This document shows positions 31,731-41,296 of a DNA stretch of 64,000 nucleotides, one piece after another. This stretch comes from Helicoverpa zea (taxonomy: Eukaryota; Arthropoda; Insecta; Lepidoptera; Noctuidae), in assembly GCF_022581195.2 (NCBI RefSeq), contig NC_061475.1, forward strand, positions 9,672,001 through 9,736,000. Reading direction: 5' to 3'. The notes beneath the pieces were generated by a model, which saw only the letters and a list, made by a program, of their open reading frames with translations, was not told where the DNA came from and searched no databases. The translations under genes were made by a program, and so were the position numbers. Numbering within the stretch: position 1 is the stretch's first letter; the number at the start of each line of letters is the position of its first letter.

Positions 31731-32269
31731 TGTCGGAGGCGTCATCAGGATGGCACTATCGTCCGACATCAGTTAGGGTAATCAAGCAAAGAGATAACTC
31801 AAAGAAACTCAAAACTCAAACAAACTAAAAACTCAAACGTTTATTCAAATTAGTCAGAACAAAAGACAGCCCCCAAAACGCCCGCCCTTCGCCACTTCCT
31901 ATGTGTTTTGGCTTGGGGAGAAGAAGTGGCGGAACAAACTCCCCAGCAACACATGTCTGTCTGTTAGGTTAGAAGAACCATTACAATACAAAAATTATAA
32001 GACACTACAATTAGTTTAGGTACTACAACGCTAGGCAATAACACTAGGTACACTACACGTAACGAAAGGCAGTAACGCGACAACTCCACGAAGACTCGAC
32101 GAAGCCTCGACCAAGACTCGATCAAGACTGAACCAAGACTGAGCTCCGCGGACGCCACGCTGACCGCCACCACTCTGCCAAGCGCGCCAAAATGTTGTTT
32201 CACCGGAAACGCCACCAGAGGGCGCGCTTGCGTGACGTTTAGTGTCCGTACTATTGACAGTCTCCGACA
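31731..32269 (-). repeat. element A 5' LTR, 539 bp
   Basis: Appears identical to 27287-27825, which implies a recent insertion. Followed on the right by TATATATATA and another, older LTR of the same family. Confidence 0.9.
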
Positions 32270-32527
32270 TATATATATATGTCGGAGGCGTCATCAGGAT
32301 GGCACTATCGTCCGACATCAGCTAGGGAAATCGTACAAAGAGATAACTCAAAAAGAACTCAAAAACGTTTATTCAAATTAGTCAGAACAAAAGACAGCCC
32401 CCAAAACGCCCGCCCTTCGATACTTCCTATGTGTTTTGGCTGGGGAGAAGAAGTAGCGGAACAAACTCTCCAGCAACACATGTCTGTCTGTTAGGTTAGA
32501 AGAACCTTTACAATACAAAAATCACAA

Positions 32528-33838
32528 GACTACAACAGCCCCGGATCTTCAATTTTTTTTAGGCGGGGCAAAAACTGAAAAATGCCGCCCCGCCTACTTA
32601 CGTACTTATGTTTATTTTCACCAACGAAAGTCACTTTTTTGGTAGGTAAAGGACTTAAAAAAATGTGTCCAAATCATTGTAGGCTCAAACTGTTCGCCAG
32701 GTTTAAGTTATGAAGTCGAGACAGACAGTGCCGGCTTTAACTCTACTAGCGCCCTGGGCGAGATTTCTACGGCGCCCCCAACTACAATTCAAACCCATAC
32801 GAAAAACAGAGACATAATATGAAGTTACTGATTGCGCGAGCGAAGCGAGCGCAAATTTTTTTTTATAGTTAACAAGTCAAAGCAAAAATTACCTAAAATT
32901 TAGCCCAATCGTACATAAGTTATTGCTGGTTGGTGAATGCAAAAACACGGGAACACAGGCTGTGATTGCGCGAGCGAAGCGAGCGCGAAATTTTTTGTTA
33001 TATTTTAGAACTCAAAACAAAAATGACTTAAAATGTAGCCCAAACGTAGATAGCTCTTTGTTGGTTTTGGCGCCTATGAATTAAAATTTTGGGACTTAAA
33101 GTAGTACCATAAATAGAAACTAGAAGTTACTTTCTTATTAATAAAAAGACTTATAAACGACGTATAGTTAAGATCTAATGCAAAATGTATGACGCTACCT
33201 TTTTGCCTAGCAAAAAGGTAGCGTCTTCTCTGCGAAATTTTTTGAGTCTACGACACAAAAGTACCTACATCGTCAAGCGAGCGAGCGCGAACTTTTTTAA
33301 GTTATTTGTTTGAAGACTCACAAATTAAACTGGGAATCATGTACAAATAAAAAGGAACCGTGATTAGAGCGAGTGCTATTTGTGTTCGTTGATTGGGTGC
33401 GTAAAAATAATAAACTATCAGAAAAACAGTTCAGAAACGGTAATTTAACCGCGAGCGTAGCGAGCGAGAATTTTTTCACTTAGTTGGAGGATGTTATGAA
33501 AAATAATCAAAAGGATCAATTAAACATAGCGAAGGCGACTTTTTTTGAAACTTTGCTTGTCAGTATCATGATACAATGGAACTTCCTTATCAAACGGGTG
33601 TAATTTCATCGAAATTTCCTGGTGGTGGGGCGTCCCGTGGCGCCCCCTGAGACCGAGGCGCCCGGGTTATTCGCACACCCTGCACCATAGGTTAAGACGG
33701 CCCTGTAGGTAACTATTATGGTAATCTGTAATGTAGGATTTAAAATCAGTCAGCCGCCTGATTTTGCCGCCCCCTGAATTTGCCGCCCGGGGCATGGGCC
33801 CCGGCTTGCCCCCCCCTAGATCCGGGGCTGGACTACAA
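32528..33838. mobile_element. non-autonomous hAT element (32536-33830), 8-bp TSD
   Basis: Ends CAGCCCCGGATCT and AGATCCGGGGCTG, flanked by GACTACAA on both sides (32528-32535 and 33831-33838). The 1295-bp body has no transposase. It contains subrepeats GCGAGCGAAGCGAGCG (32836, 32969, variant 33451) each followed by AAATTTTT, and the phrase AAATTTAGCCCAA. These are shared with the hAT at 2.5-5.6 kb. A perfect 16-bp hairpin lies at 33191-33225. Confidence 0.87.
33191..33225. other. perfect 16-bp hairpin
   Basis: GACGCTACCTTTTTGC, loop CTA, then the exact complement. Lies inside the hAT element, away from its ends, and does not repeat elsewhere in the window that I can see. Confidence 0.8.
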
Positions 33839-34090
33839 TAAGTTTAGGTACTACAACGCTAAGCAATAACACTAGGTACACTACACGTAACGAAAGGCAG
33901 TAACGCGACGACTCGACGAAGCCTCGACCAAGACTGAACCAAGACTGAGCTCCGCGGACGCCACGCTGACCACCACGACTCCGTCAAGCGCGCCAAAATG
34001 TTGTTTCACCGGAAACGCCACCAGAGGGCGCGCTTGCGTGACGTTTAGTGTCCGTACTATTGACCGTCTCCGACATATATATAAATATAC

Positions 34091-34344
34091 TCTTAGAGGT
34101 CAGATCAGAAGTGGTACTTGAAAATGAATAACACACGTCTATAAACATTTAACCTGGTAAGGTTTATTTCTTACAAAGGATCTAGCAGAAGGTAACTTTG
34201 AATAGCAAATACAATATCGATAATTAATTATAAGATCACGATGTGACATCTTCAACGTCCGTCATCCTTCTATCCGTCATAATTTCTTCTTCTATACCAG
34301 CCCGGTCAGGCCAGGTTGGTAGCAAGGAGGATTCATATCTAACA
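34091..34344 (-). repeat. element B 3' LTR, 254 bp
   Basis: On the minus strand starts TGTTAGATATGAATCC and ends GACCTCTAAGA, an imperfect TGTTAG/CTAAGA inverted end rather than TG...CA. Confidence 0.88.
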
Positions 34345-34739
34345 CGGCCGTTCCTGACCCTGCAGCGTCCTCGCCCGCAGTATTATTCGCCTCTTCAGCA
34401 TCAGATCAACTCCCCATAAGCTGATCACCGAGATGTTGCTCATGATCTGAAACATGTTAAGCAAGGTATAAGTAATTTACTCGTAGTAGTCGTTTTTGTG
34501 TATAAGTCTGAAGCATGTAATATGTTGAGAAAAGGAAGGGTAACAAAAAAAAAAGGTTTCCATATTTACTTCTACTTGTATGTAAATCATACTATGGGCG
34601 CAAGTGTGCACTCAAGCGCCCACAGGCAAAGGCATATTGAAAGGTGTTATGGTAGTAACCAGCTTCAGACTAAACACGAATAAAAAAAAGTGCATCGTGA
34701 ATGACAGAATCCGGACTTCCATCACTCGCCATACACCGC

Positions 34740-35180
34740 CAGGTGACAGAGGCTCCCAGTTTGCATGTCATTTTACGCATTCATAGCATAGGCACGCATT
34801 TAAGCTATAGGTTGCTTACTATGAGGACGTTAAACAAAGACAGAGGCTCCCAGTTTGCATGTCATTACACACGCTCATAGCATAGGCACGCATTTAAGCT
34901 ATAGGTAGCATACTATGACGACGTGAAACAGAGACACATACCGTCGTATGTTCTCCCAGTGGTCTAAACAATAGTCCCACTCAGAAACAGAGACCCATGC
35001 CGTCGCATGTTCTCGATGACAGAGGCTCCCAGTTTGCTTGTCATTACACACGCTCATAGCATAGGCACGCGTTTAAGCTATAGGTAGCATACTATGAAGA
35101 CGTGGAACAGAGACCCATACCGTCGTATGTTCTCTCAGCGGCCTCCAAAGTAACACCGCCACGGTATAAAGAGAGACCCG
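34740..35180. repeat. tandem repeats in element B
   Basis: Three or more units contain GACAGAGGCTCCCAGTTTGC, ATAGCATAGGCACGC and TTTAAGCTATAGGT, interspersed with ACCGTCGTATGTTCTC motifs. Units are about 100-180 bp and imperfect. Confidence 0.75.
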
Positions 35181-35242
35181 TACATTCATACGTTCTCAAA
35201 GTGGTCTAGACAACTAGCACCACCAGTATAGAAAACCAAAGA

Positions 35243-35279
35243 GCCGTAATCTCGTACGGTATGGGTACGAGATTACGGC
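35243..35279. other. 15-bp hairpin in element B
   Basis: GCCGTAATCTCGTAC, 7-nt loop, then the exact complement. Confidence 0.75.
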
Positions 35280-35657
35280 ATAGGAGATTAGGGTATGTCA
35301 AAGTCAAAATCAAAGTAAATCAAGTAAAATAACAGTCAGGTCAAAATCAGTCATTGAAAGTAGACCAATTAGACTAACACTTTTTCACATCAAAATTCAT
35401 GCATCCTTTCACGGCACGCACACAGAGACTCATGTACATTCGAACGTCTTCAAAGTCCTTGTCCTTGTCAAATTGCCTCGCAGCTCTCAAAGAAAGCTGA
35501 GGAGGTATCCACCTGCTTCGTTACAGCGGAAGTAGTGGCGTTCTAATAAACTTTTGTAAGAGGCACCAAGATACAAACGGCCAGCAACATTGGCACACTG
35601 CAACGCAGGCAGCAACATTGGCACGCTCCGATACAGGCAACAACATTAGCACGCCGC

Positions 35658-35916
35658 AACACAGCCAGCTAATATGGGCTGGCCATATTAGCCGAAGAAC
35701 CGATAACCGTTGGGGTAAACGAGTTCTAGAGTGGAGACCACGACTCGGCAAACGTAGTGTAGGACGTCCTCAGGCACGGTGGAGTGATGACTTGCCCAAG
35801 GCGACTGGCAGGAGCTGGATGCGAGCAGCCGAAAATCGATCTCAGTGGTGTGCATTTGGAGAGGCCTATGTCCAGCAGTGGACTGCTATAGGCTGATGAT
35901 GATGAACACAGCCAGC
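35658..35916 (+). mobile_element. RTE-clade LINE 3' fragment (35670-35904)
   Basis: The open frame to 35896 encodes the RTE C-terminus: WAGHISRRTDNRWGKRVLEW, GRPQARWSDDLPKA, SWMRAAENRSQWCAFGEAYV and a stop. A TGATGATGATGA tail follows, as usual for RTE elements. AACACAGCCAGC flanks the copy (35658-35669 and 35905-35916), a 12-bp target duplication. Only the last 235 bp were copied. Confidence 0.88.
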
Positions 35917-36023
35917 AGCACTGGAACGTTGTTATCAGCAGCACTGGAACGTTGCTATCAGCAGCATTGGCACAAGAAGATTGCTCACTGCAACGCAGCC
36001 TCGTGTATCTCTGTCCTGCTTAT

Positions 36024-36039
36024 TACACGTCTTCGTGTA
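36024..36039 (-). ncRNA. conserved hairpin H, copy B2
   Basis: Minus strand TACACG-AAGA-CGTGTA, preceded by TTTGTTCACAG and followed by GCAGGACAG. Same layout as the copy in A with different stem pairs. Confidence 0.5.
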
Positions 36040-36493
36040 CAATTCTGTGAACAAACATTCAAGCACAGTATAGGTACATTTCGCTCGGCCACTGCTGACC
36101 ATTCGTTTGAAGGATCTAAGTTTTCAAAGAAATAAATTGACTAAATTATAACTTTGACACACAAAATCAAAATAGTGATCCAGTTAATCTCCGAAATATC
36201 ATCATGACTAATCATGTGCCAACAAAGCTCATAATACAACTGCCATTACGTTATGGTTACATTTAGCTCATGCTACTTCTTTTTTTCTACAGTACAATAC
36301 TTTTAAGCAAACATAAGTGATCAACAGTTGAAATTGACGTATACAGTGTTAATCATCTTTTATGAATGGAAAAGGTCACAATGGTGATTCTATTGACGTT
36401 GCCACCTTACGACACCATGACGACCACAAACAAGGAACTAGCCAGCAATATTGGGCCGCGCTGTGGGCCGCGCCGACACGGCCATCCTGCGCT

Positions 36494-36511
36494 TTACACG
36501 TCCTCGTGTAA
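36494..36511 (-). ncRNA. conserved hairpin H, copy B1
   Basis: Minus strand TTACACG-AGGA-CGTGTAA, preceded by TTTCTGTTACAG and followed by GCGCAGGATGGCCGTGTCGG, the same words that precede the 3' LTR of A. Confidence 0.55.
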
Positions 36512-36636
36512 GTGCACTGTAACAGAAATAATACCAAGGAACATCTTTTCGTTCGGTCACTTAATTCTGACCATAAATTTAAAAATCGATGTTCTTAAAT
36601 AAATTATATCCAATTAATCTTTAACAAACAAACAAA

Positions 36637-36713
36637 TTCGCCCGACCGGGGATCGAACCTGAAACTGCACAGCAGTCGTGCTATGCGTCTGCCAGATCAA
36701 TGAGGCGAATGCG
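36637..36713 (-). repeat. tRNA-like sequence in element B
   Basis: Minus strand ATTCGCC ... GGCGAAT forms a 7-bp acceptor-like stem, and GGTTCGATCCCCGG gives a T-arm/B box. The anticodon and D arms are poor. It is a tRNA-derived module or tRNA pseudogene, not a convincing functional tRNA. Lies about 40 nt downstream of the mini-module at 36754-36786. Confidence 0.6.
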
Positions 36714-36753
36714 AACTCAACTTGAGAACCACATGAAAAATAAAACAGATCAC

Positions 36754-36786
36754 CTGATCGCCTGAATGCATGATATACCAGGCATA
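36754..36786 (-). other. exon-like mini-module, element B, copy 1
   Basis: 33 nt on the minus strand between GGACAG and GTGATCTG. See the comparison with 30731-30762 and 37744-37775. Confidence 0.4.
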
Positions 36787-37611
36787 CTGTCCACTCGCTC
36801 TCATCATTCGAGCAATGTCGCGCGATGTGCTGACCGGCGGCACTCCGCACAGCATGCAGCAATAAAGCAAGTGCAAGAAGTGTGTAACTTCAGCACATAC
36901 GTCGTCAAATTATGTGCTTCTCACGTAGTAAACCTCGTTGTGTTTCCTGGTTTCAGTTTATCTCCGATATCTGTAGTTAGAAGGTTAAGGAAGTAGGCTT
37001 TGGGCTAGATTCAGGCATCTGAGTGTTTCAACATTTAATTGACGAACTCTCATGCATTATTAGTAAGAAGTATAAGTGAACATAATCATTTTAATAAAAA
37101 ATCGAAAACTAAGCTGTACCTAATTGTTAGTCAGGCTTGCAGATTGTTAAAAATCATTGCCATTACTAGTAGTATTCATTTCAATAAATACCTTCCACTA
37201 AACAAATCTTACATTAACGCTGCCTTCCATGCCTGAGCTATAAGTCAGTGTACGTTATAACTAATAGGTAAGCTATTGCTCAAAACTTGTAAGCAATTGG
37301 CTAAAACAACGTTGTTATACAATGGTAGGAGCAAACTGATATTTCTGTGTTTAGTAGAAAGTGGCATAAATGGGGTAGTATATGAAGCAAGTTCATTGAG
37401 CTCTGTCTAGTCTAGCTTGCATGCAAGTAAGAACATTTAGTTAAATGTGATAAGCCAAAACATTTCAAAAGCAGATAGAAGATGTATCTCTTTGCTTCTA
37501 CTATTTAGCCATCATTATTGCAGTTTTCACTGTCATGCAAACACTTTTGCAAACTTCAAAACATAGGTTTTGTATTAAAATCTAAAATTAATCGAGTATT
37601 TCAGGCGCATT

Positions 37612-37690
37612 TCGAGAATCGAACCCGAGTCGTCGCGCACTGCAGACCAATAAACCAATAAGAGGATTTACCATAGTCGCGTATAACTTA
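37612..37690 (-). repeat. second tRNA-like sequence in element B
   Basis: Minus strand GGTTCGATTCTCG (B box) and an A-box-like TTATTGGTTTATTGGTCTGC upstream. Degenerate. Lies about 50 nt downstream of the mini-module at 37744-37775. Confidence 0.5.
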
Positions 37691-37743
37691 ATTTCTTAAT
37701 TATTTATAACCGATAAGATACATAAGAACTGGATTGATCTCAC

Positions 37744-37775
37744 CAGGCATTATCACTCCATGCTTCTTGTAATAT
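37744..37775 (-). other. exon-like mini-module, element B, copy 2
   Basis: 32 nt on the minus strand between TTTGCACAG and GTGAGATC, matching the module of element A in length and borders. Confidence 0.45.
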
Positions 37776-38962
37776 CTGTGCAAACAAACATCATACATCA
37801 CATGTTTGGTCGCGCTAAGCCTTTGCGCGTATAATAACAGCAAGGAGTCACAATATGTGCTAGCTATCGGCTGGCAGTGCTCGTGGACACGAAGAGAATG
37901 AGGGCCCTACTGCTAGTGGTCTCCTTCCACACAAAGCATATGAGCGGCCTCGCGATAGCTTGAAGAGCTGTTTCATTCGAAAAACAGGATGCGTGTTCCC
38001 AGCATGTGGTATTATTCTCGCCACAAAACGAATTATCACATGAAACAGAATAATAAGTCAATTCATTCTAATGCAATCATGTAAATACAACATGACATGT
38101 CACCATAGCAACTGCTTATGTATTTGTAACCACGACAAGACTTGTTATTGTAAAATTTATGTCAATTTCCACTATTTCATTATGATTTATCGAAGAATGA
38201 AGAACTCCACGTCGATACTATTCTCTCAGCTAACTGAACACAAAATCGTCATTATGCAATTCCTCTTCAACATTATTTTTAGTGTAACAAATATATCACA
38301 GTGAACATTCAAATAGTTTTACCAATTGGTAATCTAAGGCTTCACTTTTATGTAGTAGTCTGCCGACGTGATGAAAAGTAGCGACATGATGTACAGCACT
38401 TCTTTCTCAACGCTAGGCTTATTTATACCTCATACTACGACAAGATATATTCCTGAGTTTTAGAGGTAGATGCACTATCCGCACCATTGATAATCTAAAC
38501 ATCGGATAGATGATGGTCATAAATGTGTAACTTGTGACTTCAACATGGCTGTTCATGGTAATTTCCTTCGATATTCGATATTCTGTGTAAGAAATCGAAA
38601 TGTTTGAAAAGAAATCCAAGGGGTTAACACTAAAGCACTAATCTGCTATTGTAAGGAATCTCCATAATATCGCTCTGATAGAGTTCCAGCTGGTGGACAG
38701 TCTTCAGTGTTTCCAGGATCCGATCGCTTTTTGTTTTACAAACAAGCTATAGTGGCTGTCACTTTTCTTCTCGCAATTTTTATCCAAGACTTGTATTGCG
38801 TGACCAATTCATCCGCATGTCCTGGGCTTCTGAGTACTAGTATGTTGTAGGATATTACACCCAGCGCATGAGGAGCATTTATATTGTCGCAGCGCAATTC
38901 GTGAGGTCATAACTGTTTCGTCGTTTTTCGCGAGAATGCCCTCGAATGTAAGAAATAAGACT

Positions 38963-38972
38963 TACTTACAGT
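38963..38972 (-). promoter_or_regulatory. possible splice donor near the start of element B
   Basis: Minus strand CAACTGTAAGTAAGTC about 90 nt after the primer-binding site; GTAAGT is a consensus 5' splice site. Confidence 0.35.
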
Positions 38973-39043
38973 TGACGTGAAATTTCATGAACAAAATAAA
39001 TAATTATTGGATTCAGATGGCAAAGGGTAAAGAACGCGTGGCG

Positions 39044-39056
39044 ATCCCACTTCTGA
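39044..39056 (-). promoter_or_regulatory. element B candidate primer-binding site
   Basis: TCAGAAGTGGGAT abuts the 5' LTR on the minus strand. Confidence 0.6.
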
Positions 39057-39310
39057 TCTTAGAGGTCAGATCAGAAGTGGTACTTGAAAATGAATAACAC
39101 ACGTCTATAAACATTTAACCTGGTAAGGTTTATTTCTTACAAAGGATCTAGCAGAAGGTAACTTTGAATAGCAAATACAATATCGATAATTAATTATAAG
39201 ATCACGATGTGACATCTTCAACGTCCGTCATCCTTCTATCCGTCATAATTTCTTCTTCTATACCAGCCCGGTCAGGCCAGGTTGGTAGCAAGGAGGATTC
39301 ATATCTAACA
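39057..39310 (-). repeat. element B 5' LTR, 254 bp
   Basis: Appears identical to 34091-34344; followed by the ATAC target copy. Confidence 0.88.
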
Positions 39311-39314
39311 ATAC

Positions 39315-39806
39315 ATATATATTTATTTTTCTTAACTTTTTTTTTAAGCTATTGCATAGCTTCTATCGCAGGCCTTGAGCGCGGGGACAAAATCCAGAAA
39401 TTCCGTAACGAAAAAACCTCACGCTCCCCACTCCGACGGGCACCGAAGTGTGGCTTGAAGGCCGTGCATCGTCTAACGTCGTGTCAATTCGGCAGTTTTC
39501 GACACGGCGCTGTGTGTCGTGCGATTAGACGTATTGTACGACTTTACGGAACTCGCCCGAATCGAGACGAGCTGCTCCGAAATCGGACGAATAGATAATC
39601 AGCTGTTTGTGAGAAAGTATATAGGTGTATAAGTATTTATCTACAACAGTGAACGGCTGTACTTGTAAAATTTGTGTATAAAGTGTTTTGAATATGAATG
39701 AACGAAGTGCATTTATTATTAAATTATAAAAAATAAATAATTATAATTGCATAAGTTGATACAAAATGCTATGCTTTACCGCGGCAGTCCCCGAGTGCCA
39801 CACGTA
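39315..39806. other. unassigned GC-richer block
   Basis: No gene. Contains a 7-bp hairpin (AAGCTAT-TGC-ATAGCTT, 39346-39362) followed by GGCCTTGAGCGCGGGGAC and CTCCCCACTCCGACGGGCAC, then AT-rich DNA. It looks like a dispersed repeat, but I cannot name it. Confidence 0.35.
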
Positions 39807-39867
39807 TTTTTTTTTCCATATATTGGTACTTAAATTATATACTCACTATACAGGTTAGTATCCATAT

Positions 39868-40185
39868 TTACAACTTATTTCTACTTATTACTACACTAAC
39901 TATTTTTTCGCAATAATCTAAAAACTTCGGTCTGTCATTTTTAGCTTTCATTAGAAATGGGAGGTTTGTTGCTGTGAGGCTCATTGACAACTCTTGCTCC
40001 GTCTCAAAACGTGCTCTCTCTGTAATTGGGCACTCCAGGAGGATGTGGGCAACGGTCTCCTCGACTCCTGGTTCAAAGGCACACGATGAATTCTCCTTAC
40101 ATTTAAATCGTGTCAGATATGAGGAGAATCCACCGTGCCCAGTGAAGATTTGTGTCCTTATGTACGTGAGGTCAATTTTCCTCAC
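39868..40185 (-). pseudogene. TRAS-like ORF2, C-terminal finger region
   Basis: IFTGHGGFSSYLTRFKCKEN, CAFEPGVEETVAHILLECPI: the histidine/cysteine region at the end of R1-clade ORF2, ending at a stop at 39868. A frame change near 40186-40192 separates it from the RNase H part. Confidence 0.85.
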
Positions 40186-40191
40186 GATACC

Positions 40192-41296
40192 TTACGCGGA
40201 TATTGCGTCGGGGAAAAACAGTTTCGTACCGGAGACTGCTTCTCCGGCTTTATATTTCCCATTCCATTCGTCAAGCGACCTCATACGTATCTGCCGATTG
40301 ACGAATGAGATGGGGTACAGGTCGTAATCCGGCTTCTTCTTCGACTTCAGGGCGGCTTCCTTTGCGAGTTGATCAGCTCGTTCATTGCCCTCCAATCCTG
40401 CGTGGGCCTTTATCCAGAACAAGGAGACACTCTTGTTCTGGAGCTTGCAGCGGCGTATGGTGTCCCTTGTTTCCACTGCTAGAGGATGGGGGGCACTGAC
40501 GTTGATGACTGTCTGCAGGGCCGCCATAGAGTCGCTGAAGATGCCGAATGTGTTCTCCCGGCGTTTGAGCGCTTCAGTTGCCGCTTTCTGCAGTGCCAAC
40601 AATTCAGCCTGGTAGACGGTGCAGTATGACGGCAAAGTAAGTTTAAGAGCCTTTGTTTCGGTGGTGCTATCCCACAAAGATAACGCCGCGCCGACCTTGC
40701 CCTGGATCTTACTGCCGTCGGTAAATATGCGCACAGCAAACTCCTCCCTTCGGTTTCTATATTCCTCCTCGTCCACTATGCTGTCGTACTGCAGTGTCAC
40801 CAATTCTGCGGGGTGAGGGGCTTCAAGGGCTGAGGCCATCCACTCGATCTCCCTATCTCCCAGTGTTGGCTGGGGCACTTCCCCCTTCGCTTCGTAAAGT
40901 GAAGCAGCTTCCCTTATCCGGATGTCTAGAGGGAGTATCCCAGCGAGCAACAGTGCTGAGTTTAGGGAGACCGTGCGGTAGGCTTTGCACAACTTTTGCG
41001 CAAACCCTCTTTGGACCACGTTTAACTGTTTTTTGACCCCTAATTTGTTTGAGGCTGGCGCCCATGCACTCGCTGCGTACAGTGTCGTAGGCTCTACTGC
41101 TGCCGTGTAGATATTCCTTATGATTTCCGGCTGTAGACCCCAACTGGCTTGAGTTGCCCTGGCCAGTTGTTTGTACATAGCTATCGCCTTTTTACAAGCG
41201 ATAGCTATGTGTTTGTGGAAGCTGAGTTTGTCGTCGATTGTGAGGCCAGGAGTGATATTTTGACGTCGCGGGACGTTCCAATGTCGATCCCCCCCA
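40192..41296 (-). pseudogene. TRAS-like ORF2, RT thumb and RNase H
   Basis: From the insertion border at 41296 the minus strand reads GLTIDDKLSFHKHIAIACKK (after a small frameshift), MYKQLARATQASWGL, LYAASAWAP and ILPLDIRIREAA. An RNase H domain follows: RIFTDGSKIQGKVGAALSLW, YQAELLALQKA, GIFSDSMAALQT, AHAGLEGNERADQLAKEAA. The order agrees residue by residue with the copy at 59517-61310. Confidence 0.87.

Larger units (their letters stand above)
27287..32269 (-). mobile_element. LTR element A, large, without long ORFs (LARD-like)
   Basis: Two 539-bp LTRs (27287-27825 and 31731-32269), apparently identical by eye, flank 3905 bp of internal DNA in which no gag or pol is found. On the minus strand TCAGAAGTGGGAT follows the 5' LTR. 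The target is a TA-rich tract, so the duplication (TATAT-type) is not unambiguous. The interior holds a degenerate minisatellite, a decayed RT fragment, a tRNA-like SINE head, exon-like modules and a conserved hairpin. Without coding capacity it must use proteins made elsewhere; the gypsy element in this window shares the primer motif. Confidence 0.82.
32280..34075 (-). repeat. solo LTR of the A family, split by a hAT
   Basis: Same termini (TGTCGGAGGCGTCATCAGG ... GTCTCCGACA) as the LTRs of A but with several short deletions and substitutions. It is about 490 bp once the insertion and one target copy are removed. No internal region follows, so it is a solo LTR, older than element A. Confidence 0.85.
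34087..39314 (-). mobile_element. LTR element B, large, without long ORFs (34091-39310)
   Basis: Two 254-bp LTRs (34091-34344 and 39057-39310), apparently identical, are flanked by ATAC on both sides (34087-34090 and 39311-39314). The 4712-bp interior has no gag or pol. On the minus strand TCAGAAGTGGGATC follows the 5' LTR and ACGGCCG precedes the 3' LTR, parallel to element A (ATGGCCG). It shares with A the hairpin H, the exon-like mini-modules and tRNA-like stretches, although LTRs and most of the interior differ. An RTE fragment has inserted into it. Confidence 0.82.

Noticed and set aside
36637..36713. tRNA gene on the minus strand
   Set aside because: Acceptor stem and B box fit, but the D and anticodon arms pair poorly and similar sequences recur in the same context in elements A and B, so it is a tRNA-derived module.
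41177..41212. 13-bp inverted repeat ACATAGCTATCGC
   Set aside because: It lies in the TRAS-like coding frame and arises from two similar codon runs; the equivalent place in the copy at 60.8 kb does not keep the palindrome.
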